This document shows, piece after piece, positions 1-7,179 of a stretch of DNA of 48,221 nucleotides. The position numbers and the translations under genes are program-made. How positions within the stretch are numbered: the first letter of the stretch is position 1; the number at the start of each line of letters is the position of its first letter. The notes beneath the pieces are model-generated. The model was not told where the DNA came from, searched no databases, and saw only the letters and a program-made list of their open reading frames with translations. The DNA comes from Leishmania donovani (Eukaryota; Euglenozoa; Kinetoplastea; Trypanosomatida; Trypanosomatidae): positions 468,222 to 516,442 of the forward strand of contig NC_018249.1 of NCBI RefSeq assembly GCF_000227135.1. The letters are read 5' to 3'.

Positions 1-381
1 GTGTGTGTGTGTGGTGGGGTGGGGGGGGAGGGGGGGGATCTTCTTCCCTCTCCCTCTTCTCTTGTGGTGATTCTGACCGTACTCACACATCTCGATATCC
101 GCCATGCGTCATGTATCGTGCCGCCCTCACACCTTGCTTCCTCTCCCTCGCTTTTCTCTCTGTGCTTGCGCATCGAGTCTTTTTTTTTACAGAGGAGTGT
201 GTCAATGTGCGTGTACATTCTTACGGCTCCCTGCACATTCTAACCACCACCACCACCACGGCAGCTGCAGCCGCCGCTGATCCTCTGTGCCTTGAACTGC
301 TTCAATGTATTGCCTTTTTCTCTGCTCCCTTTCTTCCGTGCATGTTCGGCAGCATACACACACGCCGACTTGATAGTGACG
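1..381 (+). other. 5' intergenic region with low-complexity GT/G tract
   Basis: No gene is seen here. Positions 1-38 are a GT repeat passing into G runs. A CAC/CAA triplet tract lies at 244-259. The region supplies the presumed spliced-leader acceptor and 5' UTR of the first plus-strand gene. Short reading frames here are not credible. Confidence 0.7.
176..192 (+). promoter_or_regulatory. candidate spliced-leader trans-splicing acceptor
   Basis: A run of ten or more T residues is followed directly by ACAG, with the AG at 191-192. A long polypyrimidine tract followed by the first AG is the usual trans-splicing acceptor layout in trypanosomatids. It would give a 5' UTR of about 190 nt before the ATG at 382. 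Assigned by pattern only. Confidence 0.6.
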
Positions 382-3300
382 ATGCATTACAGCACCCCCT
401 CGACTGCCCCACCGCCCCAGCAACTCCCATCACCGACGGAGGCGGCTCGTGCGCGCGCCCTCCGTGCTGAGGCACGCCTGCGCACCGTCCTCCAACAGGT
501 GAGCGCGCTTCGCTGTGCGCAGCAGGAAGGAGGTGGAGATCACGTTAGCCAGCACCGTGACCCGGTGGCCGGAGCGGCGGAGGCAACGTCAGAATTGTCT
601 CAGGCGTCTTCCTCCCCACCCGCTCATCGCAATGCTGCGCCAACTGCGGCCGCAGCAGCAGCGTCGTCGCCCCCTCCCTGCCCGCTGGTCCTCGAGTTCC
701 CTCTCGCCCCACTGGAGCAGCGAGTGAAGCAGAAGAAGGTGCGCGATGCCACTCGCCAGCAGCGTCGAGATGCTCGCCAAGCGGCGGCCGCCGCAGCGGC
801 GCCGACGACGACGGCATCGGCGACGGCGGCGAACATGGTGCGCAACGCGCTGTCGCAGCCTCTTGGCGTCGTAGCTGCTCGCTTCCTCTCCGCTGCAGCA
901 TCTGGGGCTCCATCGATCTTCCCGGATGTGGCCATTACTTCCACCAGCGCCGCCGACGGTCACATGAGCGACTGGCTTGCCTCGACACCGCCGCCAGCGG
1001 CAGCTCAGATGTCACACGCTTTGCCGTCGACCGCCACCACTTCAGGCCCGTGCCCCGGCATCTCTCCGCACCGTGCAGGCCGTGGCAAGCATACTGCCCC
1101 TCCCAGCCCTGCAAGCAGCATGCACGAGATTCCCCATCAGTCGCCCCCGCCGCATGAGCGAGGTCAGCGCTGTCGGTGCGGCCACTCTCCCCATCGGCAC
1201 CAGCGACTTCTGTCAAGTGTGTCCGCCTCTCGTCACTCGCGGGACAGCGCCGGCGACAGCCCGAGCCCGCTCGCGCTGCTGCTTCGGACGCCGCCCTCCG
1301 TGAGTGGCAGTCAGGGTCCCCCTCACCGCCATCAGCCCTCGCTCCATCACCCAGAGCAGGAAGACCGACATCGCCACCATCGACGGCATCATCACCACCA
1401 TCATCGGTGGTGTTGCGGCGCCCGTGAGGCGGTGAGTAGTGCTCCAGCTCCAACTCAAAGTGCCACCATTAACGCGATGTCCAAGCACAAGCAGGTGCGG
1501 CCGTCGTTGCGGCATCAGGGCAGCACGCCAACGACGAAGACATCGCACCCCGCAGGCGTCTTCGGCAACAGCTCTATCAGTTTCCTCGCGCGGACGCTGC
1601 GCGAGGCTGGCACTGCGGCGCTGGCGGCCTCGCCTCTGACTAGGAGTGAAATGCGGCACACCCCCGCTGCCGGCCACCGCCACGCCGGTCATTACCGTGG
1701 CAGTCGGCTTAGAGAGAAGCTAGAGCGGAGTAGCGAGGGTGTCAACGTCAGCGTCGCGGCGTCTTCGCCTACGCGCACTCGCTGGCCCGCGTCGCCGGGG
1801 CCGTCCCACAGCGGCAGCAGTTCCCACGCCGCAGACGGGTGCCTCCCCCACTCCTCACGCTCCTCATGCAACTTCTCGTGTGTATGCTCGAGGTCCGGCT
1901 GTGACAGCTGGAGCGGCAGTGCGGCCTCGTGGAGCGCCAGCAGTTCGCGGACGTCTTTCGCGCGTGGGGTTCGCTCGCCACCGTCGGAGCCGTTCACGCC
2001 GCTGACTATTCCTCTAGACGGCCGCTACGACCCGCATGCGCCGCTGCTGCCCCTCATGGGGTGCTACGGCGACACTCCCACGCGCGAGGTGTTCTGCCGC
2101 GTGCCATCTACGTCGACACAGCACACCGCAAGCCGCTCCTCAACACCGATGTCCTCGGAGTGGTCCATAGAGTCGTCCAGCACCGCCCAAACCGCCGTGG
2201 GCGCAGCAGAAGCAGCGCCGGTTGCTGGCTTCTGCGCACTGAACGCGCCTGGAGAAGCTGTGAGCACGGCCGCTCGGGCACAGGGCAGCGAGGAGCCTGT
2301 GAAGAGGCAGCGAGAGCAGCAGCTCGAGAGCCAGCACCGCCGGCGCTCGATGCTTTTCTCCTCTACGGCCAACACGCAGCTGAGCTACATGGCGGAGATG
2401 GACGCCATCGAACGTGGGGTGGTGGCCCCGTACGTGTCTTACCTCTTCTCGCCCGAGGCACGTGTGATCGACCTCCGCCAGCTGAAGGGCCGCGCGCGCC
2501 TTTGCGACCCGGCGCCAGCGCTGGAAGCGACGTGTCTCGGATTCTCGCGCGCCGCGGATGAGTACTTGGTCGGGACGTCGTCGGGCCTGCTCTGGCGGGT
2601 GCCCACCGGTGGCGGTGCGGAGGCGATGCGAGCAACGCCTCTCGGCAGTCTCTGGCCCCCGTACGCGCCGACGAGCGCGAACCCGGCCGCCACTGCCGCC
2701 TCGGGCACCACCACAGGGGCGGGAGACTCCTCAGGTGCGGTCGGCGACGCGCCGGGCGGCGGTCCCTCAAAGCTGCTGCCCGTCCCCCTCGCCGGCCACA
2801 CGGCAGCCATCCTCTCCATCGCCTTCAACGACGACGGGGCCTTGTTCGCGACGACAGGGATGGACGGGTGCGTGATCGTGTGGAACGCCAGCACGAGCGC
2901 CAAGCTGCGCCGCATCAGCGCTGTGTGGGCATCCTCAACGTCGCCATCGTCGGCAGCGGCATCGACTTCCATGTATGCCGACGTCGACGGCGCGGCCAGC
3001 CAGCGTGCGCCGCACCTCGTCCACTTCATGCCGCAGAACAACAACTACCTCCTGGTCAGCTACCTCGGCAGCAGCGAGCTGCATCTTTACAACAGCTCCA
3101 CAGGGCTACCTGTGACGAACGTCGCTGGCGCCGCACTGGCACGCGCTGCGGCGAGCACGGTAAAGGTCCATCACAAGAGTGCCGTGGAGAGCCACAGCAG
3201 AGGCAGGGCCGGCGCCGGGTCTGCCGCATCGTCAGGGGCCATCACCGCCCTCGCTGTCGACCCTGTCGCCTCGCCCTTCTTCTTCTCAGGCGATGCCGGC

Positions 3301-5286
3301 GGTACTGTTGTGATGTGGACGTACCGCGCCGGCGACGTCGTGGCCAGGGCAACCCTGCGCACCACCACCGCTGCCTCCTCCCCCACCGCTTTGGCCGGCA
3401 GCGGCGCGGGCAAGCACGCTCGCACCCCGACCTACGTGGTCGATCCCCTCCTGCACGGCACCCACGGCACGGTCGGCAGCAGTGGTGACGGCATGGCAGC
3501 CTTCTCGACCCCGCTCTACCAGCTCCCGGAGCTTCGTCGTGTCACGGCACTCGCGCTGCCGGAGCAGCTGGGCGGCATCGCCGCGTTGGGGGTTAGCACC
3601 CTCCACATATCGCAGCTGCACAGCCTCTTCCGCCGCTGTGGGCCACGGCGGGGTGCAGCGTCGGCGCAGAGCACGAGCGATGGCGGTGCCGTTGGTCCGC
3701 GACCCGCTCCACGACACCCATTCGAGTCAGCCGCGGAGGTCTTCCGCGCAGTGGCGCAGCAGAATCGCGCGTGCTGGACGGCGGCGCTGCCGGGTGCTGC
3801 TGCCGCGGATGGCGTTGCTCGAAATCAACGCGATTCTCGCGGCAGAAGCGACGCGCACCCGCAGGCCGCCCTGCACGGCGGGCCCGCCGCCTTCACTGCC
3901 GTCACAGTCACAAGCGACGACAACAGCAGCCTCCCGCAGGTCCTCGCCAGATGGCCGTCGCGTCTGTCGGAGACGTTCTCGGCGCTCTGGAGGGGCGGTG
4001 ACGGTGCACCTCCGTCCGCGGCCCACTCTGGTCTTGCACCTGCAAGGCACGAACGGAAGCTAGCATCGACGGCAGCGAAGGGGTCCATGGCAACTGCATC
4101 CACCGCCGGCGCTGCCGCACCTGCCACCGCACCCTCCGAAGGCGATTTTCTTCACCAGTTGCGCGACGACGCTCTCGATGCTGTCTGTCCATTGCTCGTA
4201 CTTGTTACGCTACCGTGTGATACCATCTACGCCCTTGGGGTGCTCCTGCAGCTCCAGCCCGGTGGTCGACGCGGCAGCGCCGGAGGCAGAGGGGGCGTGG
4301 TCGCTGCAGGAACTCCACAGGTCAGCTACTGTCTGTACCCCCTCTTGAAGACGACGAGCCCAAGTCGGCTGCGGCACCTCGGCGTTGGCGCGGTGCAGTC
4401 CCCTGATAACCCGCGGTTGATCGTCGTCGCTACGCCGTGCGAGGAAGGCTTCGTGCGGGTGGAGCCGCTGCTGCACGTTGCGACACCGTCACCGTCAGTG
4501 CAGCGCACACCCCCAGCTGGCGTGTCCGCAATCCCCACCCCGGGTGTAGGCTCTCTGCAGCCTGGCAACAAGGCGGCGGCGTACGACGACGGCAGACACC
4601 GCAGTCACAGTCACGTGCTTGCCACGTTGCCCATGCCGTACGGTGGGCGCTGTACCGGTGTTGCGTGGTCGCCGAACGGCCGCTTCCTTGTGGCCATCAC
4701 CGCCGAGGGCGTCATTTACCAGTGGGCACGCGTGTACCTGCTGGGCCCATCCTCCCCCTCGGCCAACGCCGCCGCAGCAGCAGCGACTGCAGCGAAGGGG
4801 AACGTGGCGCCGGTCGGCGGCCGTGACGGTGTAGCCCCTGCCCATGGCATGGCACCAGCCGAGGGGGAAGTGGAGGTGAGGTCCTCGCCAGCAGTGGGTG
4901 CGGCTGCCGCGGCAGCGGCCCGGCGTCGCGGCTGCGCCACGGAGCGGTCAGACACGATGAACGGGGTGGCGTTGCCGGCGGCGCATTTCACTGGCCTTCT
5001 TGGGGCTCCGATGGCAAGCGCGGCGGCATCGCCACCGGGTCTGGCGGCGGGCGAAAATGCTGCTGCGCGTGCCGCCTTCAGCGAGGAGGATGCGTGGCGG
5101 GAAAGCCTCCATCGTGAGCTAGAGCGACAGCGGCGCGCGCAGGCGGCCCTGAAGCTTGTGGCACATGTCAGGGCTGGTGGGGAAGACGGCGCCATGAGCA
5201 GCAGCGGCTACTGGCTGGACGATGACGATGCGGCGAACTCGGCGGTCACGGAGGACTGGCTCGAGGGTGACGAAACGGAGTCTTAG
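382..5286 (+). CDS. large WD40-repeat protein, 1634 residues, low-complexity N-terminal half
   Basis: The frame stays open upstream to about 292, but that codon is TTG; the first ATG is at 382, after a clear splice acceptor at 191-192. Residues 1-660 are Ala/Ser/Pro/His-rich and probably disordered, with a histidine cluster near residues 328-343. A conserved-looking part follows. WD40-type units are visible near residues 801-845 (GHTAAILSIAF...VWN), 951-988 (ITALAVD...VVMW) and 1420-1450 (CTGVAWSPNGRFLVAI...YQW), with Ala/Gly-rich insertions between blades. The last ~50 residues are charged, with a helix and an acidic tail. WD40 proteins are scaffolds. The block before the first unit (FSRAADEYLVGTSSGLLWRV) faintly recalls the dynein intermediate chain/WDR60 class, but I cannot support that assignment. 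It is the penultimate gene of the plus-strand unit. Confidence 0.85.
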   Translation: MHYSTPSTAPPPQQLPSPTEAARARALRAEARLRTVLQQVSALRCAQQEGGGDHVSQHRDPVAGAAEATSELSQASSSPPAHRNAAPTAAAAAASSPPPCPLVLEFPLAPLEQRVKQKKVRDATRQQRRDARQAAAAAAAPTTTASATAANMVRNALSQPLGVVAARFLSAAASGAPSIFPDVAITSTSAADGHMSDWLASTPPPAAAQMSHALPSTATTSGPCPGISPHRAGRGKHTAPPSPASSMHEIPHQSPPPHERGQRCRCGHSPHRHQRLLSSVSASRHSRDSAGDSPSPLALLLRTPPSVSGSQGPPHRHQPSLHHPEQEDRHRHHRRHHHHHHRWCCGAREAVSSAPAPTQSATINAMSKHKQVRPSLRHQGSTPTTKTSHPAGVFGNSSISFLARTLREAGTAALAASPLTRSEMRHTPAAGHRHAGHYRGSRLREKLERSSEGVNVSVAASSPTRTRWPASPGPSHSGSSSHAADGCLPHSSRSSCNFSCVCSRSGCDSWSGSAASWSASSSRTSFARGVRSPPSEPFTPLTIPLDGRYDPHAPLLPLMGCYGDTPTREVFCRVPSTSTQHTASRSSTPMSSEWSIESSSTAQTAVGAAEAAPVAGFCALNAPGEAVSTAARAQGSEEPVKRQREQQLESQHRRRSMLFSSTANTQLSYMAEMDAIERGVVAPYVSYLFSPEARVIDLRQLKGRARLCDPAPALEATCLGFSRAADEYLVGTSSGLLWRVPTGGGAEAMRATPLGSLWPPYAPTSANPAATAASGTTTGAGDSSGAVGDAPGGGPSKLLPVPLAGHTAAILSIAFNDDGALFATTGMDGCVIVWNASTSAKLRRISAVWASSTSPSSAAASTSMYADVDGAASQRAPHLVHFMPQNNNYLLVSYLGSSELHLYNSSTGLPVTNVAGAALARAAASTVKVHHKSAVESHSRGRAGAGSAASSGAITALAVDPVASPFFFSGDAGGTVVMWTYRAGDVVARATLRTTTAASSPTALAGSGAGKHARTPTYVVDPLLHGTHGTVGSSGDGMAAFSTPLYQLPELRRVTALALPEQLGGIAALGVSTLHISQLHSLFRRCGPRRGAASAQSTSDGGAVGPRPAPRHPFESAAEVFRAVAQQNRACWTAALPGAAAADGVARNQRDSRGRSDAHPQAALHGGPAAFTAVTVTSDDNSSLPQVLARWPSRLSETFSALWRGGDGAPPSAAHSGLAPARHERKLASTAAKGSMATASTAGAAAPATAPSEGDFLHQLRDDALDAVCPLLVLVTLPCDTIYALGVLLQLQPGGRRGSAGGRGGVVAAGTPQVSYCLYPLLKTTSPSRLRHLGVGAVQSPDNPRLIVVATPCEEGFVRVEPLLHVATPSPSVQRTPPAGVSAIPTPGVGSLQPGNKAAAYDDGRHRSHSHVLATLPMPYGGRCTGVAWSPNGRFLVAITAEGVIYQWARVYLLGPSSPSANAAAAAATAAKGNVAPVGGRDGVAPAHGMAPAEGEVEVRSSPAVGAAAAAAARRRGCATERSDTMNGVALPAAHFTGLLGAPMASAAASPPGLAAGENAAARAAFSEEDAWRESLHRELERQRRAQAALKLVAHVRAGGEDGAMSSSGYWLDDDDAANSAVTEDWLEGDETES

Positions 5287-5778
5287 CTGTGAATTCTCTC
5301 GCATCTGCGCGTGCGTGAATCGGTGTCGTGTGCATGTGTGTCTCTACCTCTGTGTGCTTTCTCTAGTCGCACTTCGCTTGCCGCTACGCACAAGTGATCC
5401 GGTCGTCTTCTGTATTGCTTTACGCCATCGTCAGCGTTCTTGGACGGCCCGCGCCTTCTCGCTGCATCTGCAGGCGAGCTTTCAGCTCGATGGCGACTGT
5501 CAACGGCGTCGATGCGCTGACGTCGCGGCATTGACGCACACACACGTGCGCACACACCGACACGAACCCACTCACTCATCTGCTCATCTCCTTTCTCTCC
5601 GCCTGCCTGCCTTGCCTGCTGCGGCGTCGGAAATCGCACGCGCGCACATCCGCGCCTCTCCTGCGAATTGCACGATGCCGCCCGCATGTGCGCGTCTTGT
5701 GTACCTCTTTCCTTTGTTGTTTGCCCCGCCTATTCCAGTCTTCGTTGTAGCTATCCGACAAGGAACTTTTGGCCCATC
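5287..5778 (+). other. intergenic region between the two plus-strand genes
   Basis: No gene is seen. The stretch is pyrimidine-rich, with CA repeats around 5537-5560 and two polypyrimidine tracts (about 5577-5619 and 5704-5736). It should hold the polyadenylation sites of the upstream gene and the splice acceptor of the downstream one. Confidence 0.65.
5704..5738 (+). promoter_or_regulatory. candidate spliced-leader acceptor of the 163-residue gene
   Basis: A T/C-rich tract ends in CCAG, with the AG at 5737-5738, 40 nt before the ATG at 5779. An earlier pyrimidine tract at 5577-5619 is an alternative. Inferred from pattern. Confidence 0.5.
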
Positions 5779-6270
5779 ATGCTGCGCCAGACCGCCGCGC
5801 AGCTCAACACGTATCTCACGCGGTCCGTCGCGACACCGCCCATCTCGGTCATCCGCACGGGGCCGAAGTGGTGGGCCGAGCCGGAGCGAATGGTGAAGCA
5901 CAAGGTGATGTACTTTACCATGGGCATCGATCAGCTGCCGCTGCGCCGCACCGCTGTCATCCAGAACGACCTGAAGCGCTTCCACATGTGCAAGCCGCCG
6001 CCGCGTGTCGGCGACGCCACCGGGTACAAACGCTCGCGCGGCGCGCAGCTCACGACGTGGTACCGGCGCATCCAGTATCAGGAGTACCACCTGCAGCACC
6101 TCTTTGTGCGCCACATGTGGGGCCTGCTGCGCATGTACCCAGGCAACACAACCAAGATTCAGGGCAAGGCCGACGATGGCTACGTCGGCTATGACTCCGT
6201 GCATTTCCATCGGTACAACCGCTCGCCCCTGCCCTTCCCGGCACGCGAAATCTACGAGCGTCGCAAGTGA
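5779..6270 (+). CDS. small basic conserved protein, probably mitochondrial (163 residues)
   Basis: The ATG at 5779 gives 163 residues beginning MLRQTAAQLNTYLTRSVATP, an Arg/Ser/Thr-rich N-terminus without acidic residues that fits a mitochondrial presequence. The frame is open for 37 codons further upstream, but those lie in the presumed 5' UTR. The body is rich in Arg, Tyr, His and Trp, with dense aromatic-basic stretches (WYRRIQYQEYHLQHLFVRHM) and ends in REIYERRK. This composition is common among kinetoplastid mitoribosomal or mitochondrial RNA-associated proteins, but no family motif is recognised and a mitoribosomal role is only a guess. It is the last gene of the plus-strand unit, directly before the convergent strand switch. 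Confidence 0.8.
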   Translation: MLRQTAAQLNTYLTRSVATPPISVIRTGPKWWAEPERMVKHKVMYFTMGIDQLPLRRTAVIQNDLKRFHMCKPPPRVGDATGYKRSRGAQLTTWYRRIQYQEYHLQHLFVRHMWGLLRMYPGNTTKIQGKADDGYVGYDSVHFHRYNRSPLPFPAREIYERRK

Positions 6271-7179
6271 ATGCCTAGCGTTCGTGCTCTCTGATGCCTC
6301 TTTACAGCTTCCTCTTTTCTTTCGTGGTGTGTCTCCCGCTCAGCCTTGTCGCCCGCCGCCGGTGCGGCGGCTTCAGTGCGCGTGTATCGGGGCGTGTGGG
6401 TGTGGGTGTGGGTGTGGGTGTGGGTGTGTGGGTGTGTATCGGTGTCTCAAGGATGAAGTTCGACGAACAAAACCATTAACAGCACTACCGCAACGGAAGT
6501 CAAGCCTGCCGCCGCCGTGGAGGACGGCGGCAGTATTCGCAGTCGGCGCCCCCTGTTATGATCCTCTGTATGTCTGCGTTTCTGTGCGGTGGCGGCGGCC
6601 CGGCCCGGCCCGGCGCGCCACGCGGGCCCACACGAGCACCACCATCACCCGCCCAACCCCCTCCCTGAGCAACGCAAGCGTGCATGCGCACCTCTCTCAT
6701 CCGCCAACGCCCCCTGGCGGCCGGTGCACCCCTTCCCGGCGCCAGCCGGCCTTTGGGCGGGGCGCCCACCCCCTTGGGCCCTGGGGGCGGGACGATTTGG
6801 CCGGGGGCAGGGCGGCGGCGTTTTGTGGTAAGGGCGGGGCAAGCGAGCGGTGTGGAAGAGGGGCACGCGCGAAGGCGCCGCGGCTTCAAGCGGTAGGGCG
6901 GGAAAGGGGCGCACGCGCAAACGCAGCCCCCCCCCTACTTTCCCCGGCGGCGGGGGCCGTGTGCGGTGGGAAACCCCGCCGCCCTTTGTTTCCGACCTCC
7001 CCCCTTTTCTCTGCTTATGCAAATGTGTTATAGCGATGACAACAGTCATGGACGCGCGCGCCCATGAGCGCCGAGCAAGCACCGGCTTCCATCCTCACAC
7101 ACAACATAATACACACACACACACACCTACTCACCATCGCCTGGTCTGCAGCACCGCACACGGCGCGCCGGCCGTCTTT
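6271..7179. other. convergent strand-switch (transcription termination) region
   Basis: Genes to the left read rightward and genes to the right read leftward, so two polycistronic units converge here. In Leishmania such regions are termination zones marked by base J and often host small RNA genes; I see no tRNA- or 5S-like sequence. It contains a GGGTGT array (6397-6440), a block of extreme GC content (about 6590-6990) with imperfect GC hairpins (arms near 6765-6773 and 6783-6791), and a CA repeat near 7107-7126. No coding region is supported. Confidence 0.85.
6397..6440 (+). repeat. GGGTGT-type microsatellite, G-quadruplex-prone
   Basis: The plus strand carries at least six GGG tracts separated by TGT spacers, beginning about 125 nt after the stop codon of the last plus-strand gene. 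Four or more GGG tracts with short loops fit a G-quadruplex. The unit differs from the telomeric GGGTTA repeat. Confidence 0.85.

Noticed and set aside
382..5286. Assignment as dynein-2 intermediate chain (WDR60/WDR34 type)
   Set aside because: Only a vague resemblance before the first WD unit; no light-chain binding motif could be recognised, so it stays a generic WD40 protein.
6397..6440. Internal telomeric repeat
   Set aside because: The unit is GGGTGT, not GGGTTA, so it is treated as a microsatellite.
6271..7179. tRNA, 5S rRNA or snRNA genes in the strand-switch region
   Set aside because: No T-loop (GGTTCRAATCC-like) or box A/B pair was found by eye.
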